Shown one piece after another: positions 25,136-33,841 of a stretch of DNA of 64,000 nt. A program made the position numbers and the translations under genes. Each line of letters begins with the position of its first letter. Positions within the stretch are counted from its first letter, which is position 1. Location of the stretch: the NCBI GenBank assembly GCA_013289825.1, contig JABCZF010000004.1:124001-188000 (forward strand), given 5' to 3'. Source of the stretch: Acidobacteriota bacterium. GTDB taxonomy: Bacteria; Acidobacteriota; Terriglobia; Acidiferrales; UBA7541. The notes under the pieces are model-generated. The model did no database searches. It saw only the letters and a list, made by a program, of their open reading frames with translations, and was not told the DNA's origin.

Positions 25136-27540
25136 CGTCCAGCCTCTTTCCGAGCCATGGCCGGCAGCTCTGCGGCCAGCGGAATCCGCACCACAAACGT
25201 GCTCCCGCCGCTTTCCGTGTTGTTCCAGCACTGAATTTCGCCGCCGTGGGCTCGCACAATCCCGTAGCAAATGCTCAGCCCCAGCCCGGTACCCTTGCCA
25301 GGTTGTTTCGTCGTGTAGAAGGGGTCAAAAATATGCTGGGGATCGGCTATCCCCGTGCCGTTATCGGTCACCACGACTTGCACGCTATGGCCAGCCCGTT
25401 TCGTTCGAATCTCAATATGCCCGCGCCGTCCCGTTTCTTGCACCGCATCGTAAGCATTGTTGAGAATATTCAGAAACACTTGCTGCAGTTGTTGCGCGTC
25501 CCCCAGCGCCGGGTCCAGGGTCTCGTCAAATTCTTCAGTCACCTCTACTCCATGGCTCGCAAAATCATAGCTGCGCAGCTTGATGGTTTGCCGTAGAACC
25601 GTATTCACCTGCACGAGCTCGCGTTGCACTGGCCGCTGCCTCGCGAAACTCAACAAATCCTGCACAATATCCTTGGTTCTCTGGGTCTCTTGCAAAATGA
25701 TCTGCAAATCTTCCCGCGCCGAAACTGGCACATCCGGGTTCTCCAGCAACAGGTCCGTAAATCCCAGAATCGCGGCCAGAGGATTGTTCACCTCATGAGC
25801 CACGCCGGAAACCAATCGTCCAATCGTGGCCATGCGCTCTGAATGCGCCAGCTTGGCCTGCAGCAGCACGGCATCCGTAATGTCGGTCATCACCACGACC
25901 AGGTTGTTCACCGCACTCTGTTCGTCGCGCATCGGGCTGAGACTGATGGAAAAGTGCCCCATGGTTTCATCGCTCCGCCGGACCTGCAATTCGAGGTTCT
26001 CCACCTGCTGTCCGTTGGCGGTAGTCTCCAGCGCCGCCTCGAAATCCTTCCGGTGAGACGGTTCCACCCAGTCGACCAGCCGGTGCCCGATCAATTCATC
26101 TTCACGGTATCCGGCTTCGTAACACCGCCGGTTGGCATAGCTAATCAGGCCCGCCGTATCCAGCACCAGAATCATGCTCTGCGTGGTATTCAAGATCTTC
26201 TGGTTGAAGTCCCGCTCGCGCTGCAACTGCGATTGAAACGACTTTTGCTCCGTCACATCCAGCATCAACCCGCGAATCTGTGCGATGCGCCCCTGTGCGT
26301 CTCGCACCGCCGTAATGTTTTGCAGCGTATGAAGCAGCGCGCCGTCCTTGCGCCTAAGCGTCTCCTCGTAGTTTCGCAACACCCCGCGCTCGGCCAACGC
26401 CTGCAGGAACCGTTCGCGCGCCGCCGGCGCGGGATAAAGGTGCGGGCTAACATCCGACCGCAACATCTCTTCCCGCGAACCATAGCCCAGCATCCGCACC
26501 ATGGCGTCGTTCACATCCAGAAAGCGCCCGTCAGGAGTTGCGAAGAACAATCCTTCTTGAATGCTGTCAAACAGCTCCCGGTATCGCCGTTCCGCTTCCC
26601 TCCGGTCGGTAATGTCCTTGAGTACGTGGATCGTGCGCGTATCATCCTCAACGACACCCGGAGCTCTCGAAGTCGACACTAGAAAGATGCGCTCCGCTGA
26701 TGCCGCCACATACTCCTCGCGCGGCCTCTGCGTATCGCGGCAAAAAGGGCAGGGAAGATCGCTCCCGGTTTCCGCGATTTGCCGAAGTCCGCTCATGGCC
26801 TCGCCCACCAGCGCAACCGGCGGCACGCCGAGATGCGATGCCAGCGAGCGGTTGGTACGCAAAATTCTCCACGCGCGGTCGTGCACCACGATGTAATCGC
26901 TAATCGCGTCTATATCCTCCACCCACTGGCGCTTCGATTTTTCCAACTGCGAAAACCGCCGAAAATTTTCCAGCGATAAAGCCGCGTGGCTCGCCAAAGC
27001 GTGCAGCAGCTTTTTCTCCTTGGCGTCCAGACTCTTTCGCCGTCGCAAGATGAATAACGCTCCCAGCCGTTCTCCATCGCTTGCGGAGACCGGCACGAAC
27101 ACCGCGCGCAAAGCCGATGCTCTGCCCTCCGTCGGCCCAGCCTCGGCAGCCGGCAAAGCCCGGACCACCGCGGCACCTCGGCTCTCGCGGGCCGAGGTGA
27201 TGATCCAGCTCTTGAGCGCGCTGCTAACGGTCTTCTCGTTTTCACCCGCGGAGTACAGGTCCGTTTCTCGCCCGCGAAGCACGGCCACCCCGCCCCACGT
27301 CGCGTTCAGCATCCGCGCGACCCGCCCGGCAAAGCGCAGGAGAAATTCCGGCAGCTGGCGCGACTGTGCGGCATCCACAGCCAGCTCCATGAGTTCGTGG
27401 GCTTGTTTGGAAGAGGCAGGCACAGGAGCAGACGTATTTAGCCGAGTGGTAAAATGCCGGGGCCCATCGGTTTTCATTTCTCGCATCACGGGTTGGCGCT
27501 GGACGCGTGTCTCAATTTGAGTTCTGTCGGTCACTACCAC
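25132..27540 (-). CDS. sensor histidine kinase (GAF, three PAS, HisKA, HATPase)
   Basis: 802 residues and no transmembrane segment. GAF-like (about 45-200), three PAS domains (about 205-315, 320-435 and 440-560), HisKA with phospho-His in SGVAHEVNNPLAAILG, HATPase with DNGTGI and GKGTGLGLS. The class resembles AtoS/NtrB-type cytosolic kinases that work with sigma-54 regulators. The start is GTG 27540, or a nearby GTG or ATG; none has a strong SD. Two weak operator-like repeats lie at or just before the start, which suggests autoregulation. It leads the kinase-regulator-activator operon. Confidence 0.88.
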   Translation of the reverse strand: MVVTDRTQIETRVQRQPVMREMKTDGPRHFTTRLNTSAPVPASSKQAHELMELAVDAAQSRQLPEFLLRFAGRVARMLNATWGGVAVLRGRETDLYSAGENEKTVSSALKSWIITSARESRGAAVVRALPAAEAGPTEGRASALRAVFVPVSASDGERLGALFILRRRKSLDAKEKKLLHALASHAALSLENFRRFSQLEKSKRQWVEDIDAISDYIVVHDRAWRILRTNRSLASHLGVPPVALVGEAMSGLRQIAETGSDLPCPFCRDTQRPREEYVAASAERIFLVSTSRAPGVVEDDTRTIHVLKDITDRREAERRYRELFDSIQEGLFFATPDGRFLDVNDAMVRMLGYGSREEMLRSDVSPHLYPAPAARERFLQALAERGVLRNYEETLRRKDGALLHTLQNITAVRDAQGRIAQIRGLMLDVTEQKSFQSQLQRERDFNQKILNTTQSMILVLDTAGLISYANRRCYEAGYREDELIGHRLVDWVEPSHRKDFEAALETTANGQQVENLELQVRRSDETMGHFSISLSPMRDEQSAVNNLVVVMTDITDAVLLQAKLAHSERMATIGRLVSGVAHEVNNPLAAILGFTDLLLENPDVPVSAREDLQIILQETQRTKDIVQDLLSFARQRPVQRELVQVNTVLRQTIKLRSYDFASHGVEVTEEFDETLDPALGDAQQLQQVFLNILNNAYDAVQETGRRGHIEIRTKRAGHSVQVVVTDNGTGIADPQHIFDPFYTTKQPGKGTGLGLSICYGIVRAHGGEIQCWNNTESGGSTFVVRIPLAAELPAMARKEAGR
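27509..27523. promoter_or_regulatory. operator-like inverted repeat 1 (kinase start)
   Basis: GTCTCA-ATT-TGAGTT, 10 of 12 arm bases. It lies within the first codons of the kinase gene, where an occupied site could block that gene. Confidence 0.4.
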
Positions 27541-27551
27541 CCTAGCGACTC

Positions 27552-27566
27552 ATCTCATTCTGAGTC
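27552..27566. promoter_or_regulatory. operator-like inverted repeat 2
   Basis: ATCTCA-TTC-TGAGTC, 10 of 12 arm bases, 43 bp centre to centre from repeat 1 (about four turns) and just upstream of the kinase start. Confidence 0.4.
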
Positions 27567-27631
27567 AACCGCCGTTATCAGCTCCGTTGCCGAATCGTCT
27601 ACTCTCACGCGGCCCTTCCTCATCGACATCG

Positions 27632-27646
27632 TCTCAGCATGAGACC
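27632..27646. promoter_or_regulatory. perfect operator-like inverted repeat 3
   Basis: GTCTCA-GCA-TGAGAC, a perfect 6+6 inverted repeat with a 3-base spacer, used here as the reference site. It is 160-190 bp upstream of the sigma-54-like promoter of chemosensory operon II, as expected for an enhancer of an NtrC-type activator. Confidence 0.6.
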
Positions 27647-27662
27647 TCCGCGCTAGGAGATT

Positions 27663-27677
27663 CCCTCCGACTGAGAC
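27663..27677. promoter_or_regulatory. operator-like inverted repeat 4 (half site)
   Basis: The right arm TGAGAC is exact; the left arm CCCTCC is partial (9 of 12 in all). The centre is 31 bp from repeat 3, about three helical turns. Confidence 0.4.
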
Positions 27678-27796
27678 AAGCTAGCCCCTCGAGCGATCTC
27701 TCGCCGATTCCCAAGAATACGCACTACCTCCTCATTCTAAGCCACTTGCCGCTCCTCGCACGCCGCGGCTGGGGGCCCCGCAAACGTTCCTCGTCG

Positions 27797-27811
27797 TGGC
27801 ACCCGACGTGC
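27797..27811 (+). promoter_or_regulatory. candidate sigma-54 promoter of chemosensory operon II
   Basis: TGGCACCCGACGTGC has GG (27798-27799) and GC (27810-27811) 10 bases apart; it matches TGGCAC-N5-TTGC with one mismatch in the -12 box. Transcription would start near 27823, 30 bp before the TonB-like gene. The element is itself nearly an inverted repeat (GGCAC...GTGCC), so an unrelated hairpin or operator remains possible. Confidence 0.6.
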
Positions 27812-27853
27812 CTTCTTTACGGTGGGGTTCTCCATTCTTAAGAGGGGTGGTCG

Positions 27854-28207
27854 ATGAGATCCGAATGGAAATGGTTTACGCGCGGGGTCGCCACGGCAGC
27901 AATCGGTCTTTGCCTGGGAATCGGAAGCTTCGGGCAGTCTGCCACGACAGACGAAGGCAAGCGCAAGGTCAAGTCCAAGGTTTCTCCGGCATATCCGGAG
28001 CTGGCCAAGCGCATGAGCGTGTCCGGCAAGGTGAAGATCGAGGTCGTGATTACGCCGGACGGCCGTGTTAAGAGCACACGCGTGATTGGCGGTCATCCGC
28101 TGTTGGTTCAGGCATGCCAGGATGCGGTCAAGGAATGGAGATTTGCGCCCGCGTCGGAAGAATCCACACAGATCGTCGAATTTGAGTTCAGCGCTTCGGG
28201 AAACTAG
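27854..28207 (+). CDS. secreted TonB C-terminal-domain protein
   Basis: 117 residues. A hydrophobic N-terminal signal (about 10-28, ending SFGQSA) is followed directly by a TonB C-terminal domain (about 40-115; SPAYPELAKRMSVSGKVKIEVVITPDG and VIGGHPLLVQACQDAV-like helix, then WRFAPA). There is no Pro-rich periplasm-spanning linker, so it is unlikely to be a classical energy transducer. A single free TonB_C domain may bind an outer-membrane or peptidoglycan partner. It is the first gene of chemosensory operon II, an unusual place for it. GAGGGG precedes the ATG. Confidence 0.85.
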   Translation: MRSEWKWFTRGVATAAIGLCLGIGSFGQSATTDEGKRKVKSKVSPAYPELAKRMSVSGKVKIEVVITPDGRVKSTRVIGGHPLLVQACQDAVKEWRFAPASEESTQIVEFEFSASGN

Positions 28208-28277
28208 GGGATCCGCACAGGACGGCAGGAGCGGTTTCGAGCACGCCGCGTCGCCGGGGGAGTGGAGGCATTTTGCA

Positions 28278-30293
28278 ATGACGATCGCGAAAAGGCTGTA
28301 CTTAGGGTTTGGCGTGATTCTGGGCATTTTGGGCCTGCTGTTCATCGTCAACATCGTCGCTGGCTTTAGGGAACAGTCCGCCCGCAAAGACGCAACGGCC
28401 GCGCTCGACAACGTTCGCACCATCGAGTCGGTGCGCTACCAGATCATGTTGAACCGCCACAACATGGACAATTTTCTTTTGAGCGGCGATCCTCGCGACG
28501 AAGAAAAAGTTAGCAGAGGCTTCAGCGACATCAACGATCTTATTCGGCGCGGTCAATCGCAAACGTACAGCGACAACGTCAAGACGGCCCTCAAGGAAGT
28601 CGAAAGCACGGAAGCCAGTTGGGCAGACAATTTTGCGAAACCGCTTCTTGCCAAGCGCCATCAGGTCGATTCCGGTGACGCTACCGTCTCCGACCTTCAA
28701 ATCTTCTATCTCCAGAAAGACCCCGCTTCTTGGCTGACAAAATCATCTGTGGTTCTGGACCAGACCAGCTCCGACATTGCCAGGTCTAAAGATGCCAGCG
28801 ATGCCTCCGCGGCACGCGCCAGTTTCATTAGTACCGGAGTGACCACCTTCGGCACGCTGGTGGCCCTGCTCTTCGGCATTGGCGCTGCTTACAAAACCGC
28901 CAAGTCCATCAGCGAGCCGCTCAATCACCTCATTACTGTGGCGCGCGAAATTGGCGATTCCGGCGACCTCGATCAGAACATTGACATTCATCGTAACGAC
29001 GAAATAGGCGCTCTGGCGACCACTTTCAACAACATGGTCGCCTACCTGAAAGAGATGGCCAGCGTCTCCATGTCCGTCGCCGAAGGCGACCTAAGCGTGG
29101 AAGTCGTGCCGCGATCCAAGCGTGACACTCTCGGCAACGCTTTCCTTCGTATGTCTCACGGTCTCCAGGAATTAGTGCGCACCACCCGCGATTCTGCTGG
29201 CCAGGTATCGGCAGGCTCCAGCCAGGTTGCTGGGGCGGCCGACGAATCTGCCAAGGTTAGCGTCCAAGCTTCTTCGGCCATCGAAGAGGTCACCAGCACG
29301 ATGCACGAGATGAGCGTCAACGTGCAAAACGTCGTGAAGAACACGCAGGTTCAAGCCTCCAGCGTTGCGGAAACCTCCGCTTCCATTGATCAGATGGTCA
29401 CTTCGATCCAGCGCGTCGCGGACACCGCAAAAGTTCTTCTCGATATTGCCAATCGTTCCCGCGAAGAAGTCGTCACCGGCATCCAGACGATGGAAAAAGC
29501 CACTGACGGCCTGAACCGGACCAACAAAGCCATTCAATCTTCTGCGGAAATCATCAACATCCTCGGCCACCGCGCCGATGATATCGGCAAAATCATCGAA
29601 GTCATTGATGACCTTGCGGAGCAAACCAATCTTCTCGCGCTGAATGCCGCCATCGAAGCGGCTCGTGCGGGCGAGCACGGCTTGGGTTTTGCCGTAGTGG
29701 CGGACGAAGTTCGCAAACTCGCCGAAAAGTCTACGCAATCCACCAAGGAGATTGCCGACCTCATTCAAAGCATCCAACGCGAAGCGCGCCAAGCCGTCGA
29801 AAACATGGAGCGCAGTACGCGCATCGTCGAAGAAGGCCTCAGCCTTGGCAACGAACTAGGCACCGCTCTTCACAAAATTTCCAACGTGGTCACCGAAGTT
29901 TACAAGTTCTCCCAGGAAATCGGCGCCGCCACTGCCGAACAGTCCGTGGGTTCCTCGCAAATCGCCAAAGCCACCAGCCGCCTCACCGAAATCACGCAGG
30001 AAATCAATTCGGCCGTTGAAGAACAAGCTTCCGGAGCGCAAGCCGTGGTACGCGCCATGGACAAAATGCGCGAGCTCGTGCATCAATCAGCGTCCAGCTC
30101 CACCGAGCTATCGGCCGCCGCCGAGCAAATGCTCAAACTTTCCCGCAATTTGATCGACAGCATGGATCGTTTTGTTCTGGATCGTTCCGCGCAAGGCCGC
30201 GGCCGCCAGGCCGAGCCAGGCGCCCCGCGTCGCGGGCGTCAGAGTTCCAGCCGCGAACGCGAGCTGGAATACGCCGAGCTCGCGCGTTCCTAA
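28278..30293 (+). CDS. methyl-accepting chemotaxis protein (4HB sensor)
   Basis: 671 residues from ATG 28278 (GGAGG upstream); the frame is open further 5' but runs into the TonB-like gene. TM1 (about 8-30), a four-helix-bundle periplasmic sensor (about 31-178), TM2 (about 180-200), HAMP (about 202-255), an extra HAMP-like segment (SMSVAEGDLSVEVV) and the signalling domain with tip [21 protein letters not shown]. The Arg-rich C-terminus does not look like a CheR-binding pentapeptide tether. It is the receptor of operon II. Confidence 0.94.
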   Translation: MTIAKRLYLGFGVILGILGLLFIVNIVAGFREQSARKDATAALDNVRTIESVRYQIMLNRHNMDNFLLSGDPRDEEKVSRGFSDINDLIRRGQSQTYSDNVKTALKEVESTEASWADNFAKPLLAKRHQVDSGDATVSDLQIFYLQKDPASWLTKSSVVLDQTSSDIARSKDASDASAARASFISTGVTTFGTLVALLFGIGAAYKTAKSISEPLNHLITVAREIGDSGDLDQNIDIHRNDEIGALATTFNNMVAYLKEMASVSMSVAEGDLSVEVVPRSKRDTLGNAFLRMSHGLQELVRTTRDSAGQVSAGSSQVAGAADESAKVSVQASSAIEEVTSTMHEMSVNVQNVVKNTQVQASSVAETSASIDQMVTSIQRVADTAKVLLDIANRSREEVVTGIQTMEKATDGLNRTNKAIQSSAEIINILGHRADDIGKIIEVIDDLAEQTNLLALNAAIEAARAGEHGLGFAVVADEVRKLAEKSTQSTKEIADLIQSIQREARQAVENMERSTRIVEEGLSLGNELGTALHKISNVVTEVYKFSQEIGAATAEQSVGSSQIAKATSRLTEITQEINSAVEEQASGAQAVVRAMDKMRELVHQSASSSTELSAAAEQMLKLSRNLIDSMDRFVLDRSAQGRGRQAEPGAPRRGRQSSSRERELEYAELARS

Positions 30294-30311
30294 GCATCCG
30301 GAGACCGCTTA

Positions 30312-30788
30312 ATGGAAAAGGATTTACAAGTCGTCGGTTTCCGCATCGGAAATGAAACGTACGGTGTGCGTATCGGCGCCGTGCGCGAAATTGTCCGCGT
30401 CCCGGAAATCACGGCTGTCCCGAGTGCACCCGATACCATCGAGGGCGTAATCAATTTGCGCGGGAAGATTATCCCCGTGATGGACCTTCGCAAGCGGTTC
30501 GGCCTCACGGAGATTACCACGGACAAGAAAAACCGCATTCTGGTGGTGGAGCTTGACAATAAGTTGCTCGGCCTTATCGTCAATTCCGCTTCGGAAGTCC
30601 TGAAGATTCCGCCATCTGAAATTGAAGCCCCCGGCTCCGTCTTTGCCGATGGCGAGTCCGGATACGTCACCGGGGTTGGCAAACTCAAAGGCCGCCTGAT
30701 CATCTTGCTGGATATTTCCAAGCTTTTGCATCGGCCGGAGCTCAAACGACTCGAGGAGGCCGCGGAAACCGTCGCCACTGCAAAGTAA
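30312..30788 (+). CDS. cheW: CheW coupling protein
   Basis: 158 residues, a canonical CheW: VVGFRIGNETYGVRIGAVREIV, the core GVINLRGKIIPVMDLRKRFG and VDSMV-like C-terminal strand replaced by LIILLDISKLL. It couples the adjacent MCP to CheA. It follows the MCP by 18 bp in operon II. Confidence 0.95.
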   Translation: MEKDLQVVGFRIGNETYGVRIGAVREIVRVPEITAVPSAPDTIEGVINLRGKIIPVMDLRKRFGLTEITTDKKNRILVVELDNKLLGLIVNSASEVLKIPPSEIEAPGSVFADGESGYVTGVGKLKGRLIILLDISKLLHRPELKRLEEAAETVATAK

Positions 30789-30842
30789 AGCCGCTCCCCA
30801 TCGCGTGGGGGACAGCCGAACTGCCGGATCGCCGCTTATTTC

Positions 30843-31748
30843 ATGGGAACGATAACCGCTCCAATCCAACTCACGGAAGCTGAGCTCAAGCTTTTGCAGA
30901 CGCTGGTCTATCAGGAATGCGGCATGTTTTTCGACGAGCGCCGCTCGCACTTCCTGAAAGACCGCCTGCAGCGACGCCTCAAAGTCTGTCAGCTAGATTC
31001 TTTTTACAGCTACTACCGTTTGCTGACCAGCCGCGAGGGCCGCGCCGAGCTCGCTCTGCTGCTGGAAAATCTCACCGTCAACGAAACGAGTTTCTTCCGC
31101 AATAAGCCGCAACTCGATCTTTTGCAGAAACGTGTTCTGGAAGACTTGCTGCACAGGAAGCAGGAACGCCGCGACTGGAATCTTCGTGTATGGAGTGCCG
31201 GTTGTTCCAGCGGCCAGGAACCCTACTCGGTGGCCATTTTGATCTGCGATGCTCTGGCCTACTACTATCTGCGCAATCCGCTTCCGTTCGTAATGCCGTC
31301 TCCCAAGCCTTTGATTCCTCCCCCGTGGAAGCTTGAAATTGTTGCCTCGGACATCAGCTACGCCAGCCTTCGCGTCGGCCAGGAAGGTGTCTTCAGCGAA
31401 CAGCAGATGGAACCAGTGGACTACACCTGCCGCCTCCGCTACTTTGAAAAATCCGGAGCCAAATACACCATCAAGCCCCAGCTAAAGCAACTCGTCCAGT
31501 TCGACTTCCACAATCTCAAGACGGAATACCTTCCCCGTCGCAACGACATTATTCTCTGCCGCAACGTGATGATCTATTTTGACGAAGCGGAACAAAAGCG
31601 CTTGATCGAGAAGTTTTGGCATTGCTTGAATCCCGGCGGCTATCTTTTTGTGGGCCATGCGGAAAGCCTCTTCGGCTTGACGCAAAAATTCCGCATGGTG
31701 CATGAAAACAACGGAACCGCCTATCAACGCGTCGAGGCGAATTCTTGA
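30843..31748 (+). CDS. cheR: chemotaxis protein methyltransferase
   Basis: 301 residues. An N-terminal helical domain with CGMFFDERRSHFLKDRL, then the methyltransferase domain with VWSAGCSSGQEPYSVA, ASDISYASL and IILCRNVMIYFD. A short insertion (about 130-150, Pro-rich) separates the SAM motif from the next strand and is absent from the operon I CheR. It overlaps cheA as TTGA. Confidence 0.95.
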   Translation: MGTITAPIQLTEAELKLLQTLVYQECGMFFDERRSHFLKDRLQRRLKVCQLDSFYSYYRLLTSREGRAELALLLENLTVNETSFFRNKPQLDLLQKRVLEDLLHRKQERRDWNLRVWSAGCSSGQEPYSVAILICDALAYYYLRNPLPFVMPSPKPLIPPPWKLEIVASDISYASLRVGQEGVFSEQQMEPVDYTCRLRYFEKSGAKYTIKPQLKQLVQFDFHNLKTEYLPRRNDIILCRNVMIYFDEAEQKRLIEKFWHCLNPGGYLFVGHAESLFGLTQKFRMVHENNGTAYQRVEANS

Positions 31749-33841
31749 GCCAGTCTCCCGAAGATCGCAACCCCGAGCTTCGCGCTATCTTTTTCGAGAG
31801 CTCGAATGAACTGCTGCAATCGCTCAACGAAGCAGGGCTGGAGCTTGAGGTGCGTCCAGCGGATGAAGAGGTCATTCGTCGCGTCCGCCGTGCCGTGCAT
31901 ACGCTCAAGGGTGATTCCGCCGCCTGTGGTTTTCACAAGCTAAGCGAGCTAGCTCACGAACTCGAAGATGTCCTCACCTCCCAAGTCGCGCAGAAATACG
32001 GCTCCCGATTCGCAGAGGTCGTCCTGGCCGCTGCTGATTCATTCGAAGCCATGCTGGCGGCCTACCAGCGCGGTGCGGAGCTTCCGTCCCTCGACAAGCT
32101 CCACAGCTTGATTCGGAGTCTGCTGGTCGATTCAACCCCGGTTGTCGAAACTCCAGAAGCCCCCGCGGCTGTGCCCGCAAGCTTCGCGTGGACCGAATAC
32201 GAGCAGCTTATGATCTCCGAGGCGGTGCACCGCGGCGAGACTGTTTACAACGTCGCGCTGCGCGTGGATCCAGACAGCCTCATGCGCGCCGCCGCATTTC
32301 AACTCATTCGAAACGTCCTTCACAGCTCGGGAACGCTCATCGCTCTTCGTCCGGAAGACAACCTTGCCGCCGCTAACGTAGAAATCGTGGAGGCCGCTCT
32401 GGCCAGCGTCCAGCCCGAGGACGCCCTCAGACAGCGCTGTCACATTCCGAGTATCGTTTCCGACGTTCGCGTCGAGCGTGCCACAAGCGCACAAACACTC
32501 GATCACGAACTTCTCGGCGATCTCCTGGACGCCCAGGCCGCGCAGGTTGTCGCCAATACTGCCGAGAGAAGCGACACCTCTGACACCGCCAGAGCTGCGC
32601 AGGCAAATTCCGCGGTCGCTACCGTTGTTGAAAGCACTCTGCGGGTCGATGCCAGTCGCATCGATGCGGTCATGAATCTCGTCGGTGAATTAATCATCGG
32701 CAAGTCCATGCTCCACCGCGCGCTGACGGAATTCGACCAGCGCCATGCCCGCGATCCGGTTCGCGCAAAGCTAACGGAAGCTCTCGGATTTCAATCCCGC
32801 GTGCTCGATGAACTTCACAAATGCGTCCTTAAAATTCGCATGGTGCCCGTCGAGCAACTCTTCCGCCGCTTCCCGCGCGTCGTCCGCGATGTCGCCAAGC
32901 AGTGCGGCAAGGATGTGGCCCTGGACGTCTCCGGTCAGAACACGGATCTCGACAAAACCATTCTCGACTCGCTCGGAGAGCCTCTGATGCATCTCGTGCG
33001 CAACGCCGTCGACCACGGTATCGAGCCTGCCGATGAAAGGCTCACCGCGGGAAAGCCCGCGCGCGGCACGGTCTATCTCAACGCCTATCATCAAGGCACT
33101 CAGGTGGTCATCGAAGTGCGCGATGATGGTCGTGGCATCGATTCTGCCCATGTTCGCCAGCAAGCCGTTAAGCAGGGGGTGGTCAAGGCCGAAGAAGCCG
33201 CGCGCCTTACCGAACAGGAAGCACTGAACCTTATTTTCGAATCAGGTTTCAGCACCGCCACGGAAGTCACCGAAGTCTCCGGCCGAGGCGTAGGCATGGA
33301 TGTTGTGCGCAGCGTGTTGGACAGGTTAAAAGGCACAGTCCACATCTCCACGCAAAGGGCGCGCGGCACAACCTTTCAACTTCGCGCCCCGCTGACCCTC
33401 GCCAGCATTCAAGCGCTGCTTTTCCGCGTTGGTGGCCGCCTTTTTGCCGTGCCGCTTTCCTCGGTCCTGGAGATTTCCCGGATCCACGATCAGGAAATCC
33501 ACCGCATCGATCAGCGCGAAGTGCTGCAACTCCGCGACCAAATCCTCACGCTCGTCCGTCTCGAGCACCTTAGCCGGCTTCGCTCCATCGACACCGAACC
33601 GGCGAAAAAGAAACATTTCGTCATTGTCATCGGTACCGCCGAAAAACGCTTTGGCCTCGTCGTGGACAGCATGGTCGGGGAAGAAGAGTTGGTCATCAAG
33701 GCCCTGCCAAGCGACATCGTCTCCAGCGATCTGGTCAGCGGCGCGTCCATTCTTGGCGATGGCACCGTGGTGCTCATTCTGAATGTGCCTGCCGTTCTCT
33801 CGCGCCTCTCCCGCGCTGTTCCTCTAGGAGCAATCGCATGA
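31745..33841 (+). CDS. cheA: chemotaxis histidine kinase
   Basis: 698 residues: Hpt (about 1-105, H52 in VHTLKGDSAACG), a P2-like region (about 140-245, with 'VYNVALRVDPDSLMRAAAF' in part), dimerisation helices (VMNLVGELIIGKS), HATPase (VRNAVDHGIE, DDGRGID, GRGVGMDVV) and a CheW-like domain to the end. It has no C-terminal receiver, in contrast to the operon I kinase. The TTG start overlaps the cheR stop; no ATG is available before the Hpt domain. It overlaps cheB by ATGA. Confidence 0.95.
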   Translation: MSQSPEDRNPELRAIFFESSNELLQSLNEAGLELEVRPADEEVIRRVRRAVHTLKGDSAACGFHKLSELAHELEDVLTSQVAQKYGSRFAEVVLAAADSFEAMLAAYQRGAELPSLDKLHSLIRSLLVDSTPVVETPEAPAAVPASFAWTEYEQLMISEAVHRGETVYNVALRVDPDSLMRAAAFQLIRNVLHSSGTLIALRPEDNLAAANVEIVEAALASVQPEDALRQRCHIPSIVSDVRVERATSAQTLDHELLGDLLDAQAAQVVANTAERSDTSDTARAAQANSAVATVVESTLRVDASRIDAVMNLVGELIIGKSMLHRALTEFDQRHARDPVRAKLTEALGFQSRVLDELHKCVLKIRMVPVEQLFRRFPRVVRDVAKQCGKDVALDVSGQNTDLDKTILDSLGEPLMHLVRNAVDHGIEPADERLTAGKPARGTVYLNAYHQGTQVVIEVRDDGRGIDSAHVRQQAVKQGVVKAEEAARLTEQEALNLIFESGFSTATEVTEVSGRGVGMDVVRSVLDRLKGTVHISTQRARGTTFQLRAPLTLASIQALLFRVGGRLFAVPLSSVLEISRIHDQEIHRIDQREVLQLRDQILTLVRLEHLSRLRSIDTEPAKKKHFVIVIGTAEKRFGLVVDSMVGEEELVIKALPSDIVSSDLVSGASILGDGTVVLILNVPAVLSRLSRAVPLGAIA

